Positions 1-14,034 of a stretch of DNA of 64,000 bases are shown piece by piece. The translations under genes and the position numbers were made by a program. Origin of the DNA: Osmia lignaria lignaria (Eukaryota; Arthropoda; Insecta; Hymenoptera; Megachilidae); contig NW_027478168.1 in NCBI RefSeq assembly GCF_051020975.1, forward strand, positions 1,550,001-1,614,000, read 5' to 3'. Numbering within the stretch: position 1 is the first letter of the stretch; each line of letters begins with the position of its first letter. The notes beneath the pieces were generated by a model, which was not told where the DNA came from, ran no database searches, and worked only from the letters and a program-made list of their open reading frames with translations.

Positions 1-190
1 GAAAGGGGCCACGGTGTTTCTGTATCTCTATTATGTTGGTGCGGCTTCGGAACTTTTAAATATCTCGATATATCTCGAAAACTACGCTTCTGATCAAAAA
101 ATCTCAGAGAACGTAAATTGTAGGAAACATTATTCTCTACAAAAAAGGTCTCTTAACATTTTGCCATAGCTCGCTTGGTTTCCGAGATAT
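1..190. repeat. Partial monomer at left window edge
   Basis: The last 190 bp of a monomer. Its 3' end (AAAAAATCTCAGAGAACG and AAACATTATTC) equals that of the third monomer of the first trimer copy (near 1060-1100), but it has GAAAGGGGCC and GTTTCTG where that monomer has GAAAGGGTCC and GTGTCTG. So it is a related monomer, not a perfect fourth trimer copy. Confidence 0.9.
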
Positions 191-3088
191 TTGCAGATTT
201 ATCTCAAGGGAAGGGGCCTGACGGACATATTTCGAGATATTTCTTCTTCTTGTTGTTCTTCTTCTGCACAGCTAAGCTGGAAGTGGCATTTGCAGCTCGC
301 AATAGTGCAGAGTTACATCAAAGAAAGGGGCCACGGTGTGTCTGTATCTCTATTATGTTGGTGCCGCTTCGGAACTTTTAAATATCTTGATATATCTCGA
401 GAACTACGCATCCGATCAAAAAATATCATAGAACATAAAAAGTAGGAAACTTAATTCTCTACAAAAAAGGTCTCTTAACATTTTGCCATAGCTCGCTTCG
501 TTTCCGAGATATTTGCAGATTTATCTCGAGGGAAGGGGCCTGACGCACATATTTCGAGATATTTCTTCTTCTTGTTGTTCTTCTTCTGCACAGCTAAGCT
601 GGAAGCGGCATTTGCGGCTCGCACTAGTGCAGAGTTATCTCAAAGAAAGGGGCCACGGTGTTTCTGTATCTCTATTATGTTGGTGCGGCCTCGGAACTTT
701 TAAATATCTTGATATATCTCGAGAACTACGCCTCTGATCGAAAAATATCATAGACCATAAAAAGTAGGAAACTTAATTCTCTACAAAAAAGGTCTCTTAA
801 CATTTTGCCATAGCTCGCTTCGTTTCCGAGATATTTGCAGATTTATCTCAAGGGAAGGGGCCTGACGGACATATTCCGAGATATTTCTTCTTCTTGTTGT
901 TCCTCTTCTGCACAGCTAAGCTGGAAGTGGCATTTGCAGGTCGCAATAGTGCAGAGTTATCTCAAAGAAAGGGTCCACGGTGTGTCTGTATCTCTATTAT
1001 GTTGGTGCGGCTTCGGAACTTTTAAATATCTCGATATATCTCGAAAACTACGCTTCTGATCAAAAAATCTCAGAGAACGTAAATTGTAGGAAACATTATT
1101 CTCTACAAAAAAGGTCTCTTAACATTTTGCCATAGCTCGCTTGGTTTCCGAGATATTTGCAGATTTATCTCAAGGGAAGGGGCCTGACGGACATATTTCG
1201 AGATATTTCTTCTTCTTGTTGTTCTTCTTCTGCACAGCTAAGCTGGAAGTGGCATTTGCAGCTCGCAATAGTGCAGAGTTACATCAAAGAAAGGGGCCAC
1301 GGTGTGTCTGTATCTCTATTATGTTGGTGCCGCTTCGGAACTTTTAAATATCTTGATATATCTCGAGAACTACGCATCCGATCAAAAAATATCATAGAAC
1401 ATAAAAAGTAGGAAACTTAATTCTCTACAAAAAAGGTCTCTTAACATTTTGCCATAGCTCGCTTCGTTTCCGAGATATTTGCAGATTTATCTCGAGGGAA
1501 GGGGCCTGACGGACATATTTCGAGATATTTCTTCTTCTTGTTGTTCTTCTTCTGCACAGCTAAGCTGGAAGCGGCATTTGCGGCTCGCACTAGTGCAGAG
1601 TTATCTCAAAGAAAGGGGCCACGGTGTTTCTGTATCTCTATTATGTTGGTGCGGCCTCGGAACTTTTAAATATCTTGATATATCTCGAGAACTACGCCTC
1701 TGATCGAAAAATATCATAGACCATAAAAAGTAGGAAACTTAATTCTCTACAAAAAAGGTCTCTTAACATTTTGCCATAGCTCGCTTCGTTTCCGAGATAT
1801 TTGCAGATTTATCTCAAGGGAAGGGGCCTGACGGACATATTCCGAGATATTTCTTCTTCTTGTTGTTCCTCTTCTGCACAGCTAAGCTGGAAGTGGCATT
1901 TGCAGGTCGCAATAGTGCAGAGTTATCTCAAAGAAAGGGTCCACGGTGTGTCTGTATCTCTATTATGTTGGTGCGGCTTCGGAACTTTTAAATATCTCGA
2001 TATATCTCGAAAACTACGCTTCTGATCAAAAAATATCAGAGAACGTAAATTGTAGGAAACTTAATTCTCTACAAATAAGGTCTCTTAACATTTTGCCATA
2101 GCTCGCTTGGTTTCCGAGATATTTGCAGATTTATCTCAAGGGAAGGGGCCTGACGGACATATTTCGAGATATTTCTTCTTCTTGTTGTTCTTCTTCTGCA
2201 CAGCTAAGCTGGAAGTGGCATTTGCAGCTCGCAATAGTGCAGAGTTACATCAAAGAAAGGGGCCACGGTGTGTCTGTATCTCTATTATGTTCGTGCCGCT
2301 TCGGAACTTTTAAATATCTTGATATATCTCGAGAACTACGCATCCGATCAAAAAATATCATAGAACATAAAAAGTAGGAAACTTAATTCTCTACAAAAAA
2401 GGTCTCTTAACATTTTGCCATAGCTCGCTTCGTTTCCGAGATATTTGCAGATTTATCTCGAGGGAAGGGGCCTGACGGACATATTTCGAGATATTTCTTC
2501 TTCTTGTTGTTCTTCTTCTGCACAGCTAAGCTGGAAGCGGCATTTGCGGCTCGCACTAGTGCAGAGTTATCTCAAAGAAAGGGGCCACGGTGTTTCTGTA
2601 TCTCTATTATGTTGGTGCGGCCTCGGAACTTTTAAATATCTTGATATATCTCGAGAACTACGCCTCTGATCGAAAAATATCATAGACCATAAAAAGTAGG
2701 AAACTTAATTCTCTACAAAAAAGGTCTCTTAACATTTTGCCATAGCTCGCTTCGTTTCCGAGATATTTGCAGATTTATCTCAAGGGAAGGGGCCTGACGG
2801 ACATATTCCGAGATATTTCTTCTTCTTGTTGTTCCTCTTCTGCACAGCTAAGCTGGAAGTGGCATTTGCAGGTCGCAATAGTGCAGAGTTATCTCAAAGA
2901 AAGGGTCCACGGTGTGTCTGTATCTCTATTATGTTGGTGCGGCTTCGGAACTTTTAAATATCTCGATATATCTCGAAAACTACGCTTCTGATCAAAAAAT
3001 ATCAGAGAACGTAAATTGTAGGAAACTTAATTCTCTACAAATAAGGTCTCTTAACATTTTGCCATAGCTCGCTTGGTTTCCGAGATAT
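191..3088. repeat. Trimeric higher-order repeat, 3 copies x 966 bp
   Basis: Three successive copies (191-1156, 1157-2122, 2123-3088) of an ordered trimer. The first monomer has GTTACATCAAAG and GTGCCGCTTCGG, the second TTATCTCGAGGG with GGAAGCGGC and GCGGCCTCGG, the third GCAGGTCGC with AAAGGGTCCACGG. Copies differ at very few sites: GACGCACAT for GACGGACAT near 554 in copy 1, GTTCGTGCC near 2289 in copy 3, and a small cluster at the copy 1/copy 2 junction (TCTCAG or TATCAG, ACATTATTC or ACTTAATTC). Low divergence means recent expansion. The same monomer trio reappears at 5021-5985 and 9528-10492. Confidence 0.93.
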
Positions 3089-5020
3089 TTGCAGATTTAT
3101 CTCATGGGAAGGGGCCTGACGGACATATTTCGAGATATTTCTTCTTCTTGTTGTTCTTCTTCTGCACAGCTAAGCTGGAAGTGGCATTTGCAGCTCGCAA
3201 TAGTGCAGAGTTATCTCAAAGAAAGGGGCCACGGTGTTTCTGTATCTCTATTATGTTGGTGCGGCTTCGGAACTTTTAAATATCTTGATATATCTCGAGA
3301 ACTACGCATCTGATCAAAAAATATCGTAGAACATAAAAAGTAGGAAACTTAATTCTCTACAAATAAGGTCTCTTAACATTTTGCCATAGCTCGCTTGGTT
3401 TCCCAGATATTTGCAGATTTATCTCAAGGGAAGGGGCCTGACGGACATATTTCCAGATATTTCTTCTTCTTGTTGTTCTTCTTCTGCACAGCTAAGCTGG
3501 AAGTGGCATTTGCAGCTCGCAATAGTGCAGAGTTACCTCAAAGAAAGGGGCCACGGTGTTTCTGTATCTCTATTATCTTGGTGCCGCTTCGGAACTTTTA
3601 AATATCTGGATATATCTCGAGAACTACACATCCGATCAAAAAATATCATAGAACATAAAAAGTAGGAAACTTAATTCTCTACAAAAAAGGTCTCTTAACA
3701 TTTTGCCATAGCTCGCTTCGTTTCCGAGATATTTGCAGATTCAGCTCAAAGGAACTGGCCTGACGGACATATTTCGAGATATTTCTTCTTCTTGTTGTTC
3801 TTCCTCTGCACAGCTAAGCTGGAAGTGGCATTTGCAGCTCGCAATGGTGCAGATTTATCTCAAAGAAAGGGGCCACGGTGTTTCTGTATCTCTATTATGT
3901 TGGTGCGGCTTCGGAACTTTTAAATATCTTGATATATCTCGAGAACTACGCATCTGATCAAAAAATATCATAGAACATAAATTGTAGGAAGCATAATTCT
4001 CTACAAAAAAGGTCTCTCAACATTTTGCCATAGCACGCTTCGTTTCCGAGATATTTGCAGATATATCTCAAGGGAAGGGGCCTGACGGACATATTTCGAG
4101 ATATTTCTTCTTCTTGTTGTTCTTCTTCTGCACAGCTAAGCTGGAAGTGGCATTTACAGCTCGCAACAGTGCAGAGTTATCTCAAAGAAAGGGGCCACGG
4201 TGTTTCTGTATCTCTATTATGTTGGTGCGGCTTCGGAACTTTTAAATATCTTGATATATCTCGAGAACTACGCATCTGATCAAAAAATATCATAGAACAT
4301 GAAAAGTAGGAAACTTAATTCTCTACAAAACAGGTCTCTTAACATTTTGCCATAGCTCTCTTCGTTTCCGAGATATTTGCAGATTTATCTCAAGGGAAGG
4401 GGCCTGACGGACATATTTCGAGATATTTCTTCTTCTTGTTGTTCTTCTTCTGCACAGCTAAGCTGGAAGTGGCATTTGCAGCTCGCACTAGTGCAGAGTT
4501 ATCTCAACGAAAGGGGCCACGGTGTTTCTGTATCTCTATTATGTTGGTGCGGCTTCGGAACTTTTAAATATCTTGATATATCTCGAGAACTACGCCTCTG
4601 ATCGAAAAATATCATAGAACATAAAAAGTAGGAAACTTAATTCTCTACAAAAAAGGTCTCTTAACATTTTCCCATATCTGGCATCGTTTCCGAGATATTT
4701 GCAGATTTAGCTCAAGGGAAGGGGCCTGACGGACATATTCCGAGATATTTCTTCTTCTTGTTGTTCCTCTTCTGCACAGCTAAGCTGGAAGTGGCATTTG
4801 CAGGTCGCAATCGTGCAGAGTTATCTCAAAGAAAGGGGCCACGGTGTTTCTGTATCTCTATTATGTTGGTGCGGCTTCGGAACTTTTAAATATCTCGATA
4901 TATCTCGAAAACTACGCTTCTGATCAAAAAATATCAGAGAACGTAAATTGTAGGAAACATTATTCTCTACAAAAAAGGTCTCTTAACATTTTGCCATAGC
5001 TCGCTTGGTTTCCGAGATAT
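3089..5020. repeat. Mixed single monomers between HOR blocks
   Basis: Six monomers (3089, 3411, 3733, 4055, 4377, 4699) with no internal HOR period. The one at 3089 has TTATCTCATGGG, a mark that also follows the A-B-C trio at 5986 and 10493. The one at 3411 carries several rare variants (GGTTTCCCAG, TTTCCAGAT, GTTACCTC, TATCTTGGTGCC, TATCTGGAT) shared only with 34966. The one at 3733 is of the CAGCTC subfamily. The monomer at 4699 is preceded by TTTTCCCATATCTGGCATCG, matched by a near-identical segment before 35610. It also has a stop (TTTAGCTC) that closes the frame open in most units. Confidence 0.88.
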
Positions 5021-8000
5021 TTGCAGATTTATCTCAAGGGAAGGGGCCTGACGGACATATTTCGAGATATTTCTTCTTCTTGTTGTTCTTCTTCTGCACA
5101 GCTAAGCTGGAAGTGGCATTTGCAGCTCGCAATAGTGCAGAGTTACATCAAAGAAAGGGGCCACGGTGTGTCTGTATCTCTATTATGTTGGTGCCGCTTC
5201 GGAACTTTTAAATATCTTCATATATCTCGAGAACTACGCATCCGATCAAAAAATATCATAGAACATAAAAAGTAGGAAACTTAATTCTCTACAAAAGAGG
5301 TCTCTTAACATTTTGCCATAGCTCGCTTCGTTTCCGAGATATTTGCAGATTTATCTCGAGGGAAGGGGCCTGACGGACATATTTCGAGATATTTCTTCTT
5401 CTTGTTGTTCTTCTTCTGCACAGCTAAGCTGGAAGCGGCATTTGCGGCTCGCACTAGTGCAGAGTTATCTCAAAGAAAGGGGCCACGGTGTTTCTGTATC
5501 TCTATTATGTTGGTGCGGCCTCGGAACTTTTAAATATCTTGATATATCTCGAGAACTACGCCTCTGATCGAAAAATATCATAGACCATGAAAAGTAGGAA
5601 ACTTAATTCTCTACAAAAAAGGTCTCTTAACATTTTGCCATAGCTCGCTTCGTTTCCGAGATATTTGCAGATTTATCTCAAGGGAAGGGGCCTGACGGAC
5701 ATATTCCGAGATATTTCTTCTTCTTGTTGTTCCTCTTCTGCAAGCTAAGCTGGAAGTGGCATTTGCAGGTCGCAATAGTGCAGAGTTATCTCAAAGAAAG
5801 GGTCCACGGTGTTTCTGTATCTCTATTATGTTGGTGCGGCTTCGGAACTTTTAAATATCTCGATATATCTCGAAAACTACGCTTCTGATCAAAAAATATC
5901 AGAGAACGTAAATTGTAGGAAACTTAATTCTCTACAAATAAGGTCTCTTAACATTTTGCCATAGCTCGCTTGGTTTCCGAGATATTTGCAGATTTATCTC
6001 ATGGGAAGGGGCCTGACGGACATATTTCGAGATATTTCTTCTTCTTGTTGTTCTTCTTCTGCACAGCTAAGCTGGAAGTGGCATTTGCAGCTCGCAATAG
6101 TGCAGAGTTATCTCAAAGAAAGGGGCCACGGTGTTTCTGTATCTCTATTATGTTGGTGCGGCTTCGGAACTTTTAAATATCTTGATATATCTCGAGAACT
6201 ACGCATCTGATCAAAAAATATCATAGAGCATAAAAAGTAGGAAACATTATTCTCTACGAAAAAGGTCTCTTAACATTTTGCCATAGCTCGCTTCGTTTCC
6301 GAGATATTTGCAGATTCATCTCAAGGGAAGGGGTCTGACGGACATATTTCGAGATATTTCTTCTTCTTGTTGTTCTTCTTCTGCACAGCTAAGCTGGAAG
6401 TGGCATTTGCAGCTCGCAATAGTGCAGAGTTATCTCAAAGAAAGGGGCCACGGTGTTTCTGTATCTCTATTATGTTGGTGCGGCTTCGGAACTTTTAAAT
6501 ATCTTGATATATCTCGAGAACTACGCATCTGATCAAAAAATATCATAGAACATAAAAAGTAGGAAACTTAATTCTCTACAAAAAAGGTCTCTTAACATTT
6601 TGCCATAGCTCGCTTCGTTTCCGAGATATTTGCAGATTTATCTCAAGGGAAGGGGCCTGACGGACATATTTCGAGATATTTCTTCTTCTTGTTGTTCTTC
6701 TTCTGCACAGCTAAGCTGGAAGTGGCATTTGCGGCTCGCTCTAGTGCAGAGTTATCTCAAAGAAAGGGGCCACGGTGTTTCTGTATCCCTATTATGTTGG
6801 TGCGGCTTCGGAACTTTTAAATATCTCGATATATCTCGAAAACTACGCTTCTGATCAAAAAATATCATAGAACATAAATTGTAGGAAACATAATTCTCTA
6901 CAAAAAACGTCTCTTAACATTTTGCCATAGCTCGCTTCGTTTCCGAGATATTTGCAGATTCAGCTCAAAGGAACTGGCCTGACGGACATATTTCGAGATA
7001 TTTCTTCTTCTTGTTGTTCTTGCTCTGCACAGCTAAGCTGGAAGTGGCATTTGCAGCTCGCAATGGTTCAGAGTTATCTCAAAGAAAGGGGCCACGGTGT
7101 TTCTGTATCTCTATTATGTTGGTGCGGCTTCGGAACTTTTAAATATCTTGATATATCTCGAGAACTACGCATCTGATCAAAAAATATCATAGAGCATAAA
7201 AAGTAGGAAACTTAATTCTCTACAAAAAAGGTCTCTTAACATTTTGCCATAGCTCGCTTCGTTTCCGAGATATTTGCATATTTATCTCAAGGGAAGGGGC
7301 CTGACGGACATATTTCGAGATATTTCTTCTTCTTGTTGTTCTTCTTCTGCACATCTAAGCTGGAAGTGGCATTTGCAGCTTGCAATAGTGCAGAGATATC
7401 TCAAAGAAAGGGGCCACGGTGCTTCTGTATCTCTATTATGTTGGTGCGGCTTTGGAACTTTTAAATATCTTGATATATCTCGAGAACTACGCGTCTGATC
7501 AAAAAATATCATAGAACATGAAAAGTAAGAAACATAATTCTCTACAAAAAAGGTCTCTTAACATTTTGCCATAGCTCGCTTCGTTTCCGAGATATTTGCA
7601 GATTCATCTCAAGGGAAGGGGCCTGACGGACATATTTCGAGATATTTCTTCTTCTTGTTGTTCTTCTTCTGCACAGCTAAGCTGGAAGTGGCATTTACAG
7701 CTCGCAACAGTGCAGAGTTATCTCAAAGAAAGGGGCCACGGTGTTTCTGTATCTCTATTATGTTGGTGCGGCTTCGGAACTTTTAAATATCTTGATATAT
7801 CTCGAGAACTACGCATCTGATCAAAAAATATCATAGAACATGAAAAGTAGGAAACTTAATTCTCTACAAAACAGGTCTCTTAACATTTTGCCATAGCTCT
7901 CTTCGTTTCCGAGATATTTGCAGATTTATCTCAAGGGAAGGGGCCTGGCGGACATATTTCGAGATATTTCTTCTTCTTGTTGTTCTTCTTCTGCACAGCT

Positions 8001-9527
8001 AAGCTGCAAGTGGCATTTGCAGCTCGCAATAGTTCAGAGTTATCTCAAAGAAAGGGGCCACGGTGTTTCTGTATCTCTATTATGTTGGTGCGGCTTCGGA
8101 ACTTTTAAATATCTTGATATATCTCGAGAACTACGCATCTGATCAAAAAATATCATCGAACATAAAAAGTAGGAAACTTAATTCTCTACAAAAAAGGTCT
8201 CTTAACATTTTGCCATAGCTCGCTTCGTTTCCGAGATATTTGCAGATTTATCTCAAGGGAAGTGGCCTGACGGACATATTCCGAGATATTTCTTCTTCTT
8301 GTTGTTCTTCTTCTGCACATCTAAGCTGGAAGTGGCATTTGCAGCTCGCAATAGTGCAGAGATATCTCAAAGAAAGGGGCCACGGTGCTTCTGTATCTCT
8401 ATTATGTTGGTGCGGCTTTGGAACTTTTAAGTATCTCGATATATCTCGAAAACTACGCTTCTGATCAAAAAATATCATAGAACATAAATTGTAGGAAACA
8501 TAATTCTCTACAAAAAACGTCTCTTAACATTTTGCCATAGCTCGCTTCGTTTCCGAGATATTTGCAGATTCAGCTCAAAGGAACTGGCCTGACGGACATA
8601 TTTCGAGATATTTCTTCTTCTTGTTGTTCTTCTTCTGCACAGCTAAGCTGGAAGTGGCATTTGCGGCTCGCACTAGTGCAGAGTTATCTCAAAGAAAGGG
8701 GCCACGGTGTTTCTGTATCTCTATTATGTTGGTGCGGCTTCGGAACTTTTAAATATCTCGATATATCTCGAAAACTACGCTTCTGATCAAAAAATATCAT
8801 AGAACATAAATTGTAGGAAACATAATTCTCTACAAAAAAGGTCTCTTAACATTTTGCCATAGCTCGCTTCGTTTCCGAGATATTTGCAGATTTATCTCAA
8901 GGGAAGTGGCCTGACGGACATATTCCGAGATATTTCTTCTTCTTGTTGTTCTTCTTCTGCACATCTAAGCTGGAAGTGGCATTTGCAGCTTGCAATAGTG
9001 CAGAGATATCTCAAAGAAAGGGGCCACGGTGCTTCTGTATCTCTATTATGTTGGTGCGGCTTTGGAACTTTTAAATATCTTGATATATCTCGAGAACTAC
9101 GCGTCTGATCAAAAAATATCATAGAACATAAAAACTAAGAAACATAATTCTCTACAAAAAAGGTCTCTTAACATTTTGCCATAGCTCGCTTCGTTTCCGA
9201 GATATTTGCAGATTTATCTCAAGGGAAGGGGCCTGACGGACATATTTCGAGATATTTCTTCTTCTTGTTGTTCTTCTTCTGCACAGCTAAGCTGGAAGTG
9301 GCATTTGCGGCTCGCACTAGTGCACAGTTATCTCAAAGAAAGGGGCCACGGTGTTTCTGTATCTCTATTATGTTGGTGCGGCTTCGGAACTTTTAAATAT
9401 CTCGATATATCTCGAAAACTACGCTTCTGATCAAAAAATATCAGAGAACGTAAATTGTAGGAAACATTATTCTCTACAAAAAAGGTCTCTTAACATTTTG
9501 CCATAGCTCGCTTGGTTTCCGAGATAT
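5021..9527. repeat. 14-monomer block, copy 1 (4,507 bp)
   Basis: Fourteen monomers in the same order as 9528-14034. Both copies contain the A-B-C trio with TATCTTCATAT in A, a C with the same 1-bp deletion (TCTGCAAGCTAAG near 5742), then the CATGGG monomer and ten further types in fixed order. Shared homology begins upstream of 5021, at about 4830, and correspondingly at about 9335. The 1-bp deletion makes the unit 4,507 bp instead of 4,508 and is strong evidence that both copies come from one event. Confidence 0.93.
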
Positions 9528-12500
9528 TTGCAGATTTATCTCAAGGGAAGGGGCCTGACGGACATATTTCGAGATATTTCTTCTTCTTGTTGTTCTTCTT
9601 CTGCACAGCTAAGCTGGAAGTGGCATTTGCAGCTCGCAATAGTGCAGAGTTACATCAAAGAAAGGGGCCACGGTGTGTCTGTATCTCTATTATGTTGGTG
9701 CCGCTTCGGAACTTTTAAATATCTTCATATATCTCGAGAACTACGCATCCGATCAAAAAATATCATAGAACATAAAAAGTAGGAAACTTAATTCTCTACA
9801 AAAGAGGTCTCTTAACATTTTGCCATAGCTCGCTTCGTTTCCGAGATATTTGCAGATTTATCTCGAGGGAAGGGGCCTGACGGACATATTTCGAGATATT
9901 TCTTCTTCTTGTTGTTCTTCTTCTGCACAGCTAAGCTGGAAGCGGCATTTGCGGCTCGCACTAGTGCAGAGTTATCTCAAAGAAAGGGGCCACGGTGTTT
10001 CTGTATCTCTATTATGTTGGTGCGGCCTCGGAACTTTTAAATATCTTGATATATCTCGAGAACTACGCCTCTGATCGAAAAATATCATAGACCATAAAAA
10101 GTAGGAAACTTAATTCTCTACAAAAAAGGTCTCTTAACATTTTGCCATAGCTCGCTTCGTTTCCGAGATATTTGCAGATTTATCTCAAGGGAAGGGGCCT
10201 GACGGACATATTCCGAGATATTTCTTCTTCTTGTTGTTCCTCTTCTGCAAGCTAAGCTGGAAGTGGCATTTGCAGGTCGCAATAGTGCAGAGTTATCTCA
10301 AAGAAAGGGTCCACGGTGTTTCTGTATCTCTATTATGTTGGTGCGGCTTCGGAACTTTTAAATATCTCGATATATCTCGAAAACTACGCTTCTGATCAAA
10401 AAATATCAGAGAACGTAAATTGTAGGAAACTTAATTCTCTACAAATAAGGTCTCTTAACATTTTGCCATAGCTCGCTTGGTTTCCGAGATATTTGCAGAT
10501 TTATCTCATGGGAAGGGGCCTGACGGACATATTTCGAGATATTTCTTCTTCTTGTTGTTCTTCTTCTGCACAGCTAAGCTGGAAGTGGCATTTGCAGCTC
10601 GCAATAGTGCAGAGTTATCTCAAAGAAAGGGGCCACGGTGTTTCTGTATCTCTATTATGTTGGTGCGGCTTCGGAACTTTTAAATATCTTGATATATCTC
10701 GAGAACTACGCATCTGATCAAAAAATATCATAGAGCATAAAAAGTAGGAAACATTATTCTCTACGAAAAAGGTCTCTTAACATTTTGCCATAGCTCGCTT
10801 CGTTTCTGAGATATTTGCAGATTCATCTCAAGGGAAGGGGTCTGACGGACATATTTCGAGATATTTCTTCTTCTTGTTGTTCTTCTTCTGCACAGCTAAG
10901 CTGGAAGTGGCATTTGCAGCTCGCAATAGTGCAGAGTTATCTCAAAGAAAGGGGCCACGGTGTTTCTGTATCTCTATTATGTTGGTGCGGCTTCGGAACT
11001 TTTAAATATCTTGATATATCTCGAGAACTACGCATCTGATCAAAAAATATCATAGAACATAAAAAGTAGGAAACTTAATTCTCTACAAAAAAGGTCTCTT
11101 AACATTTTGCCATAGCTCGCTTCGTTTCCGAGATATTTGCAGATTTATCTCAAGGGAAGGGGCCTGACGGACATATTTCGAGATATTTCTTCTTCTTGTT
11201 GTTCTTCTTCTGCACAGCTAAGCTGGAAGTGGCATTTGCGGCTCGCTCTAGTGCAGAGTTATCTCAAAGAAAGGGGCCACGGTGTTTCTGTATCCCTATT
11301 ATGTTGGTGCGGCTTCGGAACTTTTAAATATCTCGATATATCTCGAAAACTACGCTTCTGATCAAAAAATATCATAGAACATAAATTGTAGGAAACATAA
11401 TTCTCTACAAAAAACGTCTCTTAACATTTTGCCATAGCTCGCTTCGTTTCCGAGATATTTGCAGATTCAGCTCAAAGGAACTGGCCTGACGGACATATTT
11501 CGAGATATTTCTTCTTCTTGTTGTTCTTGCTCTGCACAGCTAAGCTGGAAGTGGCATTTGCAGCTCGCAATGGTTCAGAGTTATCTCAAAGAAAGGGGCC
11601 ACGGTGTTTCTGTATCTCTATTATGTTGGTGCGGCTTCGGAACTTTTAAATATCTTGATATATCTCGAGAACTACGCATCTGATCAAAAAATATCATAGA
11701 GCATAAAAAGTAGGAAACTTAATTCTCTACAAAAAAGGTCTCTTAACATTTTGCCATAGCTCGCTTCGTTTCCGAGATATTTGCATATTTATCTCAAGGG
11801 AAGGGGCCTGACGGACATATTTCGAGATATTTCTTCTTCTTGTTGTTCTTCTTCTGCACATCTAAGCTGGAAGTGGCATTTGCAGCTTGCAATAGTGCAG
11901 AGATATCTCAAAGAAAGGGGCCACGGTGCTTCTGTATCTCTATTATGTTGGTGCGGCTTTGGAACTTTTAAATATCTTGATATATCTCGAGAACTACGCG
12001 TCTGATCAAAAAATATCATAGAACATGAAAAGTAAGAAACATAATTCTCTACAAAAAAGGTCTCTTAACATTTTGCCATAGCTCGCTTCGTTTCCGAGAT
12101 ATTTGCAGATTCATCTCAAGGGAAGGGGCCTGACGGACATATTTCGAGATATTTCTTCTTCTTGTTGTTCTTCTTCTGCACAGCTAAGCTGGAAGTGGCA
12201 TTTACAGCTCGCAACAGTGCAGAGTTATCTCAAAGAAAGGGGCCACGGTGTTTCTGTATCTCTATTATGTTGGTGCGGCTTCGGAACTTTTAAATATCTT
12301 GATATATCTCGAGAACTACGCATCTGATCAAAAAATATCATAGAACATGAAAAGTAGGAAACTTAATTCTCTACAAAACAGGTCTCTTAACATTTTGCCA
12401 TAGCTCTCTTCGTTTCCGAGATATTTGCAGATTTATCTCAAGGGAAGGGGCCTGGCGGACATATTTCGAGATATTTCTTCTTCTTGTTGTTCTTCTTCTG

Positions 12501-14034
12501 CACAGCTAAGCTGCAAGTGGCATTTGCAGCTCGCAATAGTTCAGAGTTATCTCAAAGAAAGGGGCCACGGTGTTTCTGTATCTCTATTATGTTGGTGCGG
12601 CTTCGGAACTTTTAAATATCTTGATATATCTCGAGAACTACGCATCTGATCAAAAAATATCATCGAACATAAAAAGTAGGAAACTTAATTCTCTACAAAA
12701 AAGGTCTCTTAACATTTTGCCATAGCTCGCTTCGTTTCCGAGATATTTGCAGATTTATCTCAAGGGAAGTGGCCTGACGGACATATTCCGAGATATTTCT
12801 TCTTCTTGTTGTTCTTCTTCTGCACATCTAAGCTGAAAGTGGCATTTGCAGCTCGCAATAGTGCAGAGATATCTCAAAGAAAGGGGCCACGGTGCTTCTG
12901 TATCTCTATTATGTTGGTGCGGCTTTGGAACTTTTAAGTATCTCGATATATCTCGAAAACTACGCTTCTGATCAAAAAATATCATAGAACATAAATTGTA
13001 GGAAACATAATTCTCTACAAAAAACGTCTCTTAACATTTTGCCATAGCTCGCTTCGTTTCCGAGATATTTGCAGATTCAGCTCAAAGGAACTGGCCTGAC
13101 GGACATATTTCGAGATATTTCTTCTTCTTGTTGTTCTTCTTCTGCACAGCTAAGCTGGAAGTGGCATTTGCGGCTCGCACTAGTGCAGAGTTATCTCAAA
13201 GAAAGGGGCCACGGTGTTTCTGTATCTCTATTATGTTGGTGCGGCTTCGGAACTTTTAAATATCTCGATATATCTCGAAAACTACGCTTCTGATCAAAAA
13301 ATATCATAGAACATAAATTGTAGGAAACATAATTCTCTACAAAAAAGGTCTCTTAACATTTTGCCATAGCTCGCTTCGTTTCCGAGATATTTGCAGATTT
13401 ATCTCAAGGGAAGTGGCCTGACGGACATATTCCGAGATATTTCTTCTTCTTGTTGTTCTTCTTCTGCACATCTAAGCTGGAAGTGGCATTTGCAGCTTGC
13501 AATAGTGCAGAGATATCTCAAAGAAAGGGGCCACGGTGCTTCTGTATCTCTATTATGTTGGTGCGGCTTTGGAACTTTTAAATATCTTGATATATCTCGA
13601 GAACTACGCGTCTGATCAAAAAATATCATAGAACATAAAAACTAAGAAACATAATTCTCTACAAAAAAGGTCTCTTAACATTTTGCCATAGCTCGCTTCG
13701 TTTCCGAGATATTTGCAGATTTATCTCAAGGGAAGGGGCCTGACGGACATATTTCGAGATATTTCTTCTTCTTGTTGTTCTTCTTCTGCACAGCTAAGCT
13801 GGAAGTGGCATTTGCGGCTCGCACTAGTGCACAGTTATCTCAAAGAAAGGGGCCACGGTGTTTCTGTATCTCTATTATGTTGGTGCGGCTTCGGAACTTT
13901 TAAATATCTCGATATATCTCGAAAACTACGCTTCTGATCAAAAAATATCATAGAACGTAAATTGTAGGAAACATCATTCTCTACGAAAAAGGTCTCTTAA
14001 CATTTTGCCATAGCTCGCTTCGTTTCCGAGATAT
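9528..14034. repeat. 14-monomer block, copy 2 (4,507 bp)
   Basis: Second copy of the block at 5021-9527, including the same 1-bp deletion near 10249. Differences seen by eye are few: ACCATAAAAAG near 10090 against ACCATGAAAAG near 5583, TTTCTGAG near 10807 against TTTCCGAG near 6300, GCTGAAAG near 12835 against GCTGGAAG near 8328, and a small cluster at the right edge (CATAGAACG, ACATCATTC) near 13945-13980. That is about 0.1% divergence, so the duplication is very recent, or an assembly duplication that reads should exclude. Confidence 0.93.
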
